Assembly: GCA_036971615.1 (NCBI GenBank)
Contig: JAYKKR010000020.1
Coordinates: forward strand, 310,001-374,000
Direction of reading: 5' to 3'
DNA: 64,000 nt
Source: Amyloporia xantha
Taxonomy: Eukaryota; Basidiomycota; Agaricomycetes; Polyporales; Adustoporiaceae
The translations under genes were made by a program, and so were the position numbers. A model generated the notes under the pieces. It searched no databases. It saw nothing but the letters and a program-made list of their open reading frames with translations, and was not told where the DNA came from. Positions 24,508-36,056 of the stretch are shown here, one piece after another; the first letter of the stretch is position 1; every line of letters starts with the position of its first letter.

Positions 24508-25316
24508 AAGGGAGGCAGCTGAAGGCCCCAGGACTCGAACGCGTGCTAGCGGTGCACCGCGCCTTCCAGAGAAGGATAGCGATCCCGTGCGACGCGCAAT
24601 GGGGCCCATCCGAGTCGCTAGTCCTCACTCAAAGGAGGGGTCTTCCTAGGCGTGATAGCAGCTGTGCATGCTTCCTCCGGTTTCCGTTTCTTGATGTGTA
24701 TGTGTGCGTTCCCCCTTTTACGCCTGCCCACCCGTGCTTTAGATAGTATTTCTCTGCTTTCTGCACCCCGATTCGCGTCTCCTGATGTACTGTGCTCGTT
24801 GGATTTCCTTGAAGCGTTCTTGTCTGCCAACCTACATTTCTACTTTCCAGGGTGCTATTCTCCATGCAGTCCCGCTGTTGTTGCAGTCTTTCTCTAACTC
24901 GCGATACCTCCCTCGAACTGTGCCATCTTGATATGTTCATTGCTCTGTCACCTTCCTATTTACCTTTGCATGCAGGCTTTGCTCCGCGTCAAAAGAATAC
25001 CGCATTGGATACAATCGCATATGTATATGGCTATTTAGTGTCCACTCGTTTTGTTTTATGCAATAAATCAGGCAGCATTGGGTAATCTATTGACTCAGAC
25101 CGCAGAGAGCATGTACATAACATCCGCGTACGACAAAGATGTGAAGCAGTCAACGATATCAGTAACTGCAAGAATCTCAGGACGGCAGTCGGTGATTATA
25201 CCAGTGCATTCATCACAAACCGGGAACATATTTCCACGTAAGAATAGGAATTTCCACACCAAGAAACGTTTGATCATGACCCTTCCTGTCATCGTCCTGA
25301 GGCGAGCCATTGTGAC
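24508..25316. other. Intergenic between convergent genes
   Basis: Contains the possible frameshifted tail of the upstream gene (to 24649) and the 3' flanks of two convergent genes. Nothing else was recognised. Confidence 0.4.
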
Positions 25317-27373
25317 TCAATCCATCTTCACGAAAAACGACACCACAACTTGGGAGATGCAGAAGATCTCGCAATTGTGCAGATAATTGTTTGCGCTACT
25401 GAAAATGGCACGTAGTACTGGGTGAGTCATTTGACAGTTGACTCGCGAGATCATACTGAAAGGTGAATACTGTGGAGACGACCAAACGGAAGAATGCAAG
25501 AACGATATGCAAGGTACGTACCTCCGCGATTCGTCTTCTCATTTTGACATATCGATGCTCCAGTTTGTCTGAATCATCTTCGTGATACTGACGATCAGAG
25601 GAACCTATCACGGACGACCTAGGAGAATCTGAAGGCGGAGGCGACGGTAAAGTAGCCCTCGCGATGAGGCGGGCATGAGTAGAGTGAGACGGCGACGAAA
25701 TTTCGTGTGCCGAAATTCGTTCACTGGGATTAAATAAGAGCTGTGCACGTTGGCCTTCAGAGGTAACATTGGATTCAAATCTTCGCGATTCAGAGTTGGT
25801 GACTAGACACTTCAATAACCGTCATCTGTGCGTTGCGAACAAGCATTTAGTCAACGCAGTGACTTACGATTTTATCTGTTCCCTTTGAGAGTCCATTCTT
25901 TGCTGACAGAAGCTTGCGAGGCGGTGGTAAGTAAGACATGGCCTTCTGAGCACCTTTATTCGGTGTAGTATGCGTCAGCGGTAGCCTGAATTTACCGGAC
26001 AGGCGAACACCGTCGCCTGTGTGGTTGGTCTTCGTCCCAGCCGTGCGGCTCCTGTTGATCGAGGGAAGCGTCGACCAGCCTGCATCTGGAGATGCGGAGA
26101 AAGCGGTGTATGCATCGCGCTTTTTGACCATCATAGCAGGTGAAATGACATGACAGCCACGAGAATCCGTCTTTTCTGACCGATTGCTGTTGTGTTTATA
26201 TGCGGGTCGACTGATAGTCAGGACACTCTGTGTTGTGCGAACCGGACCCATCGGAGCGAACTCGATGTCGGTGACAGGCGACATCGGATTACGTAAAGGA
26301 GAAGACGAAATATGCGGTGACTGGTGCAAAGAGGTAAAAGGGCTGGTTTGTAGTCAGGAGACGTCGGTGAGTCGAGAGCTGCGAGACGACCTTACCTTTG
26401 CTGCACCAAATCGTGTTTGTGAATCCTGTGCTGTTGCACTACAGGAGACACGACTGAAGAGGCATTCCTGACTAATGGAGAAGCGGAGATATGCTGGGGG
26501 GATTGGCGGGAAGTATCTATTAGCAAAATAATAGGCTTCTGTTAGTACAACTTCGCATTCACTGTTGCTGTCTGACGTTAAAGACTAGCTGTACTGACAT
26601 TGCAGAGGAGGACCACTCTTTGGCGACGGCAAATATCCCCGACCATGGTTCGGACGTACCACTGGGGAGAGATGAGTCGGGGACTCGCAAGAAACCGGTG
26701 TTTGGGGAAATATAGCACTAGATATATGCGCTATAGCTTCCGGAGAAACATGGTCCCCGGGACTGCTGGCCATCGCCATTTCTTGCGACGTTGAAGGATC
26801 ATGTTGAATTGGTCCTCCACTGCCAGGAAGTGAATATTTATCAAGAGAGCTGCCAGTCACATGTCGATGGATATCTGCTGGCCCAGGCGAGCAAGAGACA
26901 TGTTCAACAGCACTCTTCAAATCTGCCGTGTAACGATGCACGGTATGCCTTTTTGACTCCTTCGCTATTGGGCGAGGCTTTGATGTGTGTTGATAGAATC
27001 GTTGTTCTGCGGGCAAAATGGGCGCCTTCAGAGAAATACGTCTCTTCAAAGAATTGTCGGCCTTTCTGGACTCCTTTTTCACACCAATTCTTGAAGATCG
27101 GCCATAGACAGTAGCGGAACTTCCACGGGTTGCAGCATTCATCTTTGCAATAGTCCAAGGGGTTGACACATAGTTTGCATTGTCGACTCGAGAGGATATA
27201 TCAAGATCATCGAGGTTTAGCACGTCGCTTGCTGCAGCTTGGTGATGGAAAGGCTCTTCGCAAGGGCTTGCGACCAGAGACGCGTCGCTCTCTGACCACG
27301 ACTCTGACCACGAGACCTCAGGGCAGCGTAAACTGAACGACCAGCACTCTGAAGAGTCATTTGTTGGAGACAT
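25317..27373 (-). CDS. Uncharacterised Ser/Pro-rich protein, five-exon model
   Basis: No domain recognised. A consistent model in transcript order is 26599-27373, 26396-26516, 25868-26342, 25522-25809 and 25317-25469. The frame is open upstream to 27592, so an earlier start is possible. The protein is basic and rich in Ser and Pro with many SP pairs (potential phosphorylation sites), and includes KKESRKADNSLKRRISLK as a possible nuclear signal. The last two junctions are the weakest. The 5' LTR of the copia element begins about 50 bp upstream of the open frame, so the insertion sits in or near this gene's promoter. Confidence 0.5.
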
Positions 27374-27637
27374 GCAAGACACCGAGCGCGGAGGTTTGAC
27401 CGGAGCAAGTAGACGTTGTGGACAAACAAGCTTGTCCACGGTTGTGGCGCTCGCGATCCTAAACAGGAAGTCGGTGGCGGCACAGAGAGAAGAACGTTCC
27501 AACGGGCAGAGACAGGTTATAAGACTGTAATTGTTTCCGAAGGAAGCTAAGGAACTAGTTACATAGAATCGTCTTAAATACTGCGAGAGCAAGGAAAATT
27601 TACGTGATTAATAATACGAGTGTAGGATTATTAAGGT

Positions 27638-27642
27638 AGCGG
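27638..27642. repeat. Target-site duplication, left copy (AGCGG)
   Basis: AGCGG directly precedes the 5' LTR and recurs at 33426-33430 directly after the 3' LTR. A 5-bp duplication is normal for Ty1/copia integrase. Confidence 0.92.
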
Positions 27643-27946
27643 TGTTGAACGATCAGTTTCCAACTATAGTAGTCGCACTTCCATACTTGGTAGTCAGTAC
27701 TTACTCATTTCTATGATGTTCTATGACGTTCCATAGTATGTTCTTGTCTTACTTCATAGGCTCCACTTTCTTACTAAGAAATCTCCACTATGATTTCATT
27801 ATGACTTCATATCTTACTCAGATATTCTATAGGTTTCTAGATACGATTACTAAGGAGCCTTTCATGCATGTATATAAGCAGGGCCTTACAGCCCACTAGA
27901 ATACAAGACGGATTAGCCTCCTCTCCTCTATAGTCTGCGCTCAACA
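27643..27946 (+). repeat. 5' long terminal repeat
   Basis: 304 bp, starts TGTTG and ends CAACA. A TATA box (TATATAAG, ~27871-27878) lies about 70 bp before its 3' end and would drive the genomic transcript. It matches the 3' LTR over its whole length. Confidence 0.95.
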
Positions 27947-27964
27947 GGTTATGAGCCCCGCGCT
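27947..27964 (+). other. Primer-binding site of half-tRNA type (initiator Met)
   Basis: GGTTATGAGCCCCGCGC directly follows the LTR. Its complement, GCGCGGGGCTCATAACC, looks like the anticodon arm of initiator tRNA-Met (loop CTCATAA), not a tRNA 3' end. Drosophila copia primes from such an internal tRNA cut; the assignment here is by similarity. Confidence 0.72.
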
Positions 27965-28404
27965 CTAATCTGTCTGACTACTGTGCAGTCATCTGTCTTC
28001 ACTCTTCTATTTGCGCTTTCACTTTCACTTTTGCGCATTTACCCCTTCTATTGCCTTCTTCTTATAAGGCCCCTTAGTAGACTACGTAAGTACACAGTCC
28101 TCAGTTTTGTGACGAACTCTTGGGAGTCTGCACTTCAGTGGGCGGCTCTTAGAGGTCCAAATCCTCTCCTGGGAATAAGGCACCTTACGCGAAATAGTCA
28201 AAGGCGTAACAGGGCCCTCAGGCAACTGCGAAGCAAAACTCTGCGGCTCCATAGGTAGCTGTAGATAGAAGTACTATACAGTAGCTAGCTAGGCCTTGGG
28301 CAATACCCTCTGCGGCATAGTCTCGTCTCGATCGCTCACTTCCCTCGACTCTACCCTGCGTCTTGGCTATTTCGGCTAGCTGGGACAAAGGTTCACTTCA
28401 ATAA

Positions 28405-28846
28405 GTGTCCATCTTTGAGCTAGAGACGTTGACTTCTTCATCAGAAGCAGCTGATCCAGTGGCAGATCAATCTCAGTCAGGCGACTCAGAGGGATCTTCA
28501 CCAGAGCCAGTACAGCTTATATCTGTCTACCCAACAGATTATAGCTGGAAATTCCCTTACGCATGGCGATTATATTGGTGGTCTTACAGACGACGATCTT
28601 GGTTATTTTCCATACAATATTGAAAGTAACTCTCTTCGTCACACTGACAGTGAAGAGTACTTTCCAAACCTCTCCAATACATTTTGGGCTATACTTCTTC
28701 GATCCGATCCTTTTGATCAAGAAGTTAAAGAGGTTAAACCAGATCGATCGCCTCCATCAATTCCTCAATCAATTCCATCAATTTCTCGATCACCTTCCAT
28801 CGCCTATCTCCTTCAGTCTGACACTCGCCCTGACATTTTATTCTGA
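28405..28846 (+). other. Degenerate reading frame in the retrotransposon leader, upstream of gag
   Basis: About 147 codons upstream of gag look coding but lack an ATG and change frame once near 28570. The first part is acidic (TSSSEAADPVADQSQSGDSEG). The second part (DYIGGLTDDDLGYFPYNIES ... DTRPDILF) ends at a stop only five bases before the gag ATG. The frame begins just after a TAA. It could be a relic of an extra protein, an exon of a spliced leader, or chance. Confidence 0.4.
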
Positions 28847-28851
28847 TCGCC

Positions 28852-31800
28852 ATGGATCCCTCCAAGATTCCTACCTCCACCATTCCCATTTTTGATGGCA
28901 CAAACTATATTGCCTGGTCTAACGCCATGAGAGGTGTTTTTAGATGGTCTGGTTCCTGGAACATTGTTGAAGGGAATTCAGGCACACCTCTTCCTCGTCC
29001 TACTGTTGCAGCTGCTGGAGAAGACCTCGTTACCATCCAGGCTGCTTGGGATGAGAAGAATGACAAGGCACTTGGTTTGATGACCATCTATATTTCCTCC
29101 TCGCTACAATTCCTCATTGGCAATACTACCACTGCTGCTGCAGCGTGGAAAGCAATTAAAGATCAGTATGCCAAACCTGGTGCTGTTGGTGCATTCGTCT
29201 ACTTCCAACAATTATTCAATACTCGCTTTGACGATGCCCAACCTCTTCGCCCTCAGATAACAGCACTTGAGGAAATTCGTAGTCGTACCGTTGATGCTGG
29301 GATTGCCATCTCAGATCAATTTGCTGCCCTCATTATTGTCAACGCCTTGCCCAATTCTTATCATACCATTGCTTCGACTCTGCTGGCTACAGTCACAGAC
29401 CTTTCTACACTTAAACCAGCAGATGTCATCCCCAAAATAATTGAGGAAGAAGCTAGACGTCAGGCCTCTAAAAATGCTAATGTCTCTCGCGTCTCGTCGA
29501 CTACTCGTCTCCCAAAGAAATGTAATATCTGCGGGAAGACTAATCATTCGACTGAGAACCATTGGCCTGATGGAAAGCCACCTCAAAAGGGGAATAAGCA
29601 GGGCAAAGGCAAGGGCAAGCAAGGCGGTAATCAAGGTGGAAATAATAAAGGAAGTGGACAGAATCACGGTCAAAATAATGGTAATACTGGAGCTTCACAA
29701 GGACAGGGACAGAATTCTGGTGCAAAAGTCAACAATCTTCTTATAGAATCTGTACCAGATGTAACGGTAGCATCTTCTTCGTCCAAATCAATTGACCTTT
29801 CCCTGTACCATGTGGGAGATGAGATCGCAAGATGGATGGTTGACTCAGGTTGTACTTCACATGTCACAAACGTCTTTGAAGATTTTGATCACTATCATGA
29901 ATTTCCAGTACCTGGTCATGCGCACTTAGCCGGCGCAGATAAGACCATAGATATCAAAGGTGTTGGAATAGTTCTTCTGCGACATCAGAATAGTGACGGA
30001 ATCATTGTCAACCTGACTCTTAAATCTGTCCTTTATATTCCTGAAGCGTCTCATCGTTTCTTCGCTCCACGCACCATTATTGACCAAGGAGGCTGCTATA
30101 GTGCCCATGGGGACACTATGAATTTTTGGGCAGGCTCCAAACCGGGTGAGAACCTAATCCTCACTGCGCGATCAAGCCATGATGGTTCAGGTTTCTATTG
30201 GCTTGAAACCAAAGTGTTTCATCCAAACACCCGGCCTCAGACTCTGCAATCTGTGGAAGCTGACTATGACTTGTGGCATCAACGGTTTGGTCATGCGGGA
30301 CGTAATACAATTCGTCAATTGCCTAATCATGTTAATGGCGCACCAAATAGTCTTTCTTCAGCACCAAAGTCTGATCCTTGTGCTGGTTGTGCGCTTGGCA
30401 AGTCCCACAGACAACCGTTCCCACTCTCTTCTACTCGCTTCTAAACCATTGGAACTTATTCACTCAGACCTCGTCGAGATGCCATCTTTGTCCATTGATG
30501 GTTTCAAATATTGTGTCACATTTCTTGACGACTTCTCCTCATTTGGTGTCATGTATTACCTTAAGCGGAAATCTGATGCTCTCACCTGCTTTAAAAGTTA
30601 TCGAGCATGGGGGAAACTCAGCTTTCTACGCGACTTAAGCGTTTCCGCTCTGACAGAGGAGGAGAATTTATGGGTGAAGAGTTCACACAATATTTACATG
30701 AAAATGGTATTGAGCGCGAGGCATCTATGCCACAAAGTCCACAACAAAATGGACGTGCAGAACGTTGGCAGCAAACTATTGTAGAAAAAGCAGAAGCTAT
30801 GCGTCATCATGCTGGTTTATCCACAGGCTTCTGGAAACTTGCTGTTGAAACTGCCGTTCATATTTACAATCGTCAGCCATTCCGCAGAGCACACTGGCGT
30901 ACTCCCATTGAATTATGGAATGGTACTGTTCCAGATGTGTCGTACTTTAGAGTCTTTGGATGCCTAGCCTATGTACATGTTCAGAAGGAGCGACGCCAGG
31001 ATAAGCTCACGGCTCGAGCTAAACCTATGGTGTTCGTCGGCTATGAACCTGGATCAAAGGGGTATTGATTCTGGGATAAAGATAGCCGCTCCATTGTTTT
31101 ATCGCGTGATGCGGTATTCAATGAGAGATCCTTTCCGAACAAAAGTGAGAATCCTATTCCCGCTGCCCAACAACCGCATGAGCCGCCCGTTCCTGTAGCT
31201 CCAGCACCACAGCCGGCCCTGCCGCTTGGTGATGATGATGCTAATAGGCCTGAACTGGATGCTGACTTGCCTCCACATCCGGGACCACCACCAGAACCGC
31301 CTAGAAACCCATCTCCTCCACCTCGTCCACCTTCTCCAGATGAGCCTCCAGTACCACAACCTCCTCCATTTGTACCTAGACGCTCTACTCGGTCAACCGC
31401 TGGTAGACCTCCACCACGGCCTGACAATGCGTATGGTGATCGTCACCCTGCAGCTATACAGCGTGACATTGACCAAGGAGGTGGTTTACCTGACGTCATG
31501 GAGAATCTCATCTCAGATCTTCCAGTAGAGTTTATTCTCAACGCCGATCCTCAGTACGGACCTTTTCCACAATCTTATCAGGAAGCGATCTCTTGCCCTG
31601 ATCGGACTCAGTGGGAGGCCGCTATGCAGGAAGAGATAGACTCTCAAATGGAGAATGGTACATGGGAGTTAGTCGATTTACCTCCTGGACGTAAGGCAGT
31701 ACCTTGTCGTTGGGTTTATACTATCAAACCTGGTGGTAGATATAAAGCTCGGCTTGTAGCCAAAGGCTTCAAACAGGTCAAAGGCATTGATTATGATGAA

Positions 31801-33095
31801 ATATTCTCCCCCGTCGCTCGTTTTGAATCTATAAGATTCTTACTCGCCCATGCTGCTCTTAATGATTGGGAGGTAGAGGCTATGGATGTAAAGACAGCAT
31901 TCTTATATGGCGAATTAGACGAGGAGATATATATGGAGCAACCAGAAGGCTTTAAAGTCCCTGGTCAGGAACACAAAGTTTGTCGTCTTTTGAAGGCTAT
32001 TTATGGTCTTAAACAGGCTGGCAGACAGTGGAATAAAAAACTCCACAATGCGTTGTTGGAATTAGGGTTCACACGTACATATTCTGATGCGGGTATTTAT
32101 GTGTATCGTCATCATGGGGGGATTTAATACTTGTCGTATATGTTGACGATCTATTGCCAATTGGATCTGATCGGCGTCAGATTGCATGGCTTAAAGGTTG
32201 TCTTCAGAAGCGATTTAATGTTCGTGATCTTGGGCCTGTAGAATCTTTTCTAGGCATGCGGATTACTCGAGATAGATCATCCAGAAACATTTGGCTTGAT
32301 CAGTCTAAATACATTGAAGAGACACTCGAGCGATTCCAAATGCTAGATGCAGCACCCACACGAACTCCCCTTCCATTTGGCATACACCTTGTCAAAGCAG
32401 ATCCTTCATATGAAGTTGATGCCGCCCTTCGTTCAAAGTACCAGCAGCTCATTGGTTCACTTTTGTGGATCGCCTTAGGCACTCGTCCAGATATAGCCTA
32501 TGCAGTTAATCGCCTTTCCCAATATTCTGCTAAGCCTACAATGCAACATTATAAAGCCGCACAATATATTCTTCGCTATTTGAACGGTTCACGTTCACTT
32601 CGGCTTTGCTACAAAGGCAGCGGATTATCTGGACTTATAGGTTATTCTGACTCTGATTGGGCTGAGAACAAGGATGATAGGCATTCAACTAGTGGCTTTG
32701 TCTTCTTTATGGCAGATGCTGCTATTTCATGGGTCTCGCGGCGACAAAAGACTGTCGCTCTGTCTTCAACAGAAGCAGAGTACATGGCGTTGTCCGACTC
32801 TTGTCGACAATTAGCCTGGCTTCGGACTCTTCAGTCTGAGATTGGTTTTAAACCGCAAAATGCCACACCTTTATGCATTGATAATAATGGTAGCATTTTT
32901 CTTGCGATTAATCCAGCTCATGACAGAAGAACCAAGCACATTGATATTCGGTACCACTTTTGCAGAGAGTTCATTGAAAACGGTCATGTCGATCTTTTCT
33001 TTGTACCTACTGCTGAGCAAAGGGCCGATATCCTTACTAAGAATTTATCTTTCTCTATTCATGAGAAATTTGTACAAAGTCTTGGACTAGAGTAG
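28852..33095 (+). pseudogene. copia gag-pol polyprotein, frameshifted
   Basis: Gag starts MDPSKIPTSTIPIFDGTNY, the usual fungal copia Gag beginning. A zinc knuckle follows, CNICGKTNHSTENH, with H in place of the usual last C. The protease motif is WMVDSGCTSH. The pre-integrase block is DLWHQRFGHAGRNT. The integrase core shows the HSD, FLDDFS and ENGIE-type blocks. Reverse transcriptase has the catalytic YVDD. RNase H shows the YSDSDWAENKDDRHSTSGF and SSTEAEYMAL blocks. Breaks: frameshift near 30437, frameshift near 30612 in a G run, TGA stop at 31066-31068 (probably an ancestral CGA), and frameshift near 32121 in a G run immediately before the YVDD block. The domains are otherwise complete. 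Confidence 0.93.
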
Positions 33096-33112
33096 TTAGC
33101 GACTATCTAGTT

Positions 33113-33121
33113 GAGTGGGAG
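33113..33121 (+). other. Polypurine tract
   Basis: GAGTGGGAG lies directly against the 3' LTR, where plus-strand DNA synthesis is primed in LTR elements. Confidence 0.75.
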
Positions 33122-33425
33122 TGTTGAACGATCAGTTTCCAACTATAGTAGTCGCACTTCCATACTTGGTAGTCAGTACTTACTCATTTCTATGATGTTC
33201 TATGACGTTCCATAGTATGTTCTTGTCTTACTTCATAGGCTCCACTTTCTTACTAAGAAATCTCCACTATGATTTCATTATGACTTCATATCTTACTCAG
33301 ATATTCTATAGGTTTCTAGATACGATTACTAAGGAGCCTTTCATGCATGTATATAAGCAGGGCCTTACAGCCCACTAGAATACAAGACGGATTAGCCTCC
33401 TCTCCTCTATAGTCTGCGCTCAACA
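33122..33425 (+). repeat. 3' long terminal repeat
   Basis: 304 bp, identical by eye to the 5' LTR, and followed by the second AGCGG target copy at 33426-33430. Confidence 0.95.
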
Positions 33426-33430
33426 AGCGG
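33426..33430. repeat. Target-site duplication, right copy (AGCGG)
   Basis: Matches 27638-27642 and delimits the copia insertion. Confidence 0.92.
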
Positions 33431-33585
33431 TAAACAGCTGATTAATGTAGGAGATTTTTAGGGGGAATGAATAAGAGTCTCGGAATATATGAATAACACG
33501 AAGCAAATAAGGAAGCGAGTCGGTCGTCGGGAACTAAGGTGACCAAACCATCACATACGCCCTCCGACCTTTTTGAAGAAAAGGT

Positions 33586-33745
33586 CTATTTCGCGACCAT
33601 ATCAACGTCTTCGTCGTCTGCAGCAGCCGGTCCCTTGCCAGCGGCTTTGGTCTTGCGGAAGGAAGGTAACGTAGAAGAGGAGCCGGTCGTAGCGCGAGTC
33701 GAAGTGCGAGTTCCGCTCGATGGAGTATCACTGGGGGCAGAATAT
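33586..33745 (-). pseudogene. 3' fragment of an unidentified gene
   Basis: A short minus-strand frame reads like the C-terminus of a real protein: Ser/Thr-rich, then LPSFRKTKAAGKGPAAADDE and DVDMVAK before a stop. Upstream of ~33745 it runs into repeat-like sequence, so the 5' part is missing. The parent gene was not identified. It lies just outside the copia element, which may have landed in its 3' flank. Confidence 0.4.
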
Positions 33746-34394
33746 AATGTACGGCCCCCGAGCATCCACCGAACATCCTTCGGTGTGGTTAAATTGCTGG
33801 AGGATGTTAAGCCCCCGGACATTGTATAGTTTATTTTCCATGCTCGTTACATATCCGGTGCTCCGGACATTGTACCTAACATCCAGCGTGAGCGGCCTCC
33901 GAATATACGTCACGATGTCCGTTGGATTATCGTCGAGTGAAAATCTTGCAGATATTCAAGATGGCTGGATAATGTTATCCGGCCATGCATGCTCCGGACA
34001 TTCTAATGTCCGGGTACGAGTCATTCAACGCACATGCTACGAGAATCCCCCGGATACTATAATGTTCGGCCCCCGAGCTTTGTTCAGAAAGTTCATATGT
34101 TCAGCCAGCGTAAACGGTAAAGAAAATCCTACGTAAATGTTGCGTGATTGTGCCCCGGACACTCTGGGGAAATTCTACGTTCATTTACCATGTTCGTCCG
34201 CAGGGCACGTATCATATCCGTTCCGCGTGCGCTGACCGATCATGGTACGGGCATCCATTCAGCGACTCTCAGCGACTCCGAAATCCATTTCGATACCCAT
34301 TTCCGAAACGATGTCGACTTCCATTTCCACTTAAAGAATTCAACTCGCAATAAAGTTGATTCCGACTTCCACTTGGCCATTCATTTCGATCGCA

Positions 34395-34450
34395 ATCTCA
34401 ACTTCGACTTCGACTTCGACTTCAATTTCGACTTTGACTTCAACTGCGAC
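34395..34450 (+). repeat. Imperfect TTCGAC hexamer microsatellite
   Basis: Successive CTTCGA/TTTCGA hexamers with point changes extend over roughly 55 bp; a simple-sequence repeat. Confidence 0.7.
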
Positions 34451-34562
34451 TCCGAGATCGAGTCGCGTTTAACGGTATGTGCATTCTTTCTGACAGAAAA
34501 TCGAATTACTTACAGTGAAAGCGATATGAAATAGTTTGAGACGACATATACATGACTTGTAG

Positions 34563-34871
34563 CCAATTCCGCGAGTCCCAGAACATCGGATAACGAGGTC
34601 TGACGGCACGAAGCGCACAATCAGCCTGGGCTTCCCGCAGGACACGGTAACAGAAGACCATCCCGCCATCCTAGTTGAGAAGACTATTGATCAGCGCCAT
34701 TTTGAAGAATCTATTTACGTGCGCTCACCCTCGCTCGCAAACGTACGAATCATTCACCTAGGACTGCAATCCTCCGCAATTGAATGCTTAGGCATGGCGC
34801 TGGGCAAGATGCGAGAGCGGTATGGGAGCCAGGTGTCGATAAATGCGTTAGCAAGCATATTCTCGGCTTAA
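34563..34871 (+). other. Open stretch without start codon, possible gene relic
   Basis: 103 codons run without a stop between TAG at 34560 and TAA at 34869. The peptide is mixed hydrophobic/charged and not low-complexity (LVEKTIDQRHFEESIYVR, LGMALGKMRERYGSQVS). No domain was recognised. It may be an exon of a decayed gene or chance. Confidence 0.25.
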
Positions 34872-35977
34872 CGAGGGAACGCGCCATACCGTGACGTTCT
34901 CACTGCTCCCGCGGTCCTGGCGCGCGCGCCAGACCGTCAGGGAGACGGTGTCGACAAGTGGCAGAGACTGCGGCGCGAAGTATGCACGGTTGTTGCCAAG
35001 AGTGACCACGAAATGAAGGTGCGCAAGCTTGCAGCATTCGGTAGTCGCGCTAGGTAGTGATGCTGAGAGATTCTCACGGTGAGGCATAGAGCTGCAACAA
35101 GGTGCCGTAACACACCTATTTGGAAGGTTTCGACATGGGTCATGTTCCGTGTATTCGTACCCCGACAAGCGATTCTTCCAGCCCCATATCAACGAGGCGA
35201 TGCCCTATTTCCCAGTAACCATCGTTTGTCGCAGACCTCCACCAAGCTCATCATGCAGAATCCCTTCACCTACGCAGATGGCGCCGTACACAACGCACTG
35301 TACGTCCGAATCCGTGTATTTGACAGTGCTTTCGTTCATATTCATAACTAACTTTTATTTCATCCAGTCCTGTCGCGCCGTGCCCAATCTATGTGAGCTG
35401 TGGCTGATCCTGAGCATAGATTGCACCATAATTAATGTTCTTGATAGCCCACTTGCCGGGTCGTAGTCTACGAGGCTGGGGAGGCTCGTCATGGCACAGT
35501 ACAGAGACTAAGAACAGTCGAAGTGAGTGCCTTCTCCGCTGTTATCTGTATAAGCTTATCTCGCTGACCTGACCCTCAAGCATATGACAGTAGCCGTAAT
35601 CCTTCTTGATGGAAGTGAGGACAACCAGGCAGTCGTTCTACTGTCAGTCAGCGGTGCATATTTCGATCAGTCTCAGGAAACTCACTTCTGCCGTTATTTC
35701 TTGCAGGCTGAGTTGTATAGTGAAAGATGGTTGAGTGTATGTTGAGATGTCGTGCGCTCCTTACGTTGCATTCTGTCTTTCTGAGGTCCGTTCGTCCGAA
35801 TACAATTACCATGGTCGATGTTTTGTCACAACGACTGCAATCATGATGCAATATCATTAGTGAGCCGCCCACACTCACCACGAATGGATGTCAATTATGA
35901 GAACAGACAAAAGTTCTTGCAGAAGAACAACAGTTTATGTACGTCTGAACGTGCCAGGGGTAGTCACAAGCTCGGGA

Positions 35978-36056
35978 TACACTGCGTGCGATGTGCCGTC
36001 GTAAACTCTATCACGGGCGCGAGGTACGCTGCGTGCGATGTGCCGTTGTAAACTCT
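35978..36056. repeat. Two-copy tandem repeat, period 47 bp
   Basis: Units 35978-36009 and 36025-36056 share CTGCGTGCGATGTGCCGT and neighbouring bases with two differences. The second unit overlaps the proposed last exon of the neighbouring minus-strand gene. Confidence 0.7.

Larger units (their letters stand above)
27643..33425 (+). mobile_element. Ty1/copia LTR retrotransposon, full length, coding region disrupted
   Basis: A 5783-bp element: 5' LTR, half-tRNA-type primer site, long leader, gag, protease, integrase, reverse transcriptase, RNase H, polypurine tract and 3' LTR. Integrase before reverse transcriptase puts it in Ty1/copia. By eye the two 304-bp LTRs are identical, so insertion is recent, yet the polyprotein is broken by at least three frameshifts and one stop. 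It may have moved with enzymes supplied in trans, or some breaks may be sequence errors. Confidence 0.95.
33746..36010. other. Degenerate intergenic sequence, gene debris
   Basis: Holds repeat-like sequence: a ~20-bp motif ending CGGCCCCCGAGC recurs near 33743-33765 and 34061-34081, with several CCGGACATT words between. It also holds a TTCGAC-type microsatellite and an open stretch at 34563-34871. No intact gene was recognised. Confidence 0.45.

Noticed and set aside
27947..27970. tRNA gene after the 5' LTR
   Set aside because: Only the anticodon-arm complement is present; it is a primer-binding site.
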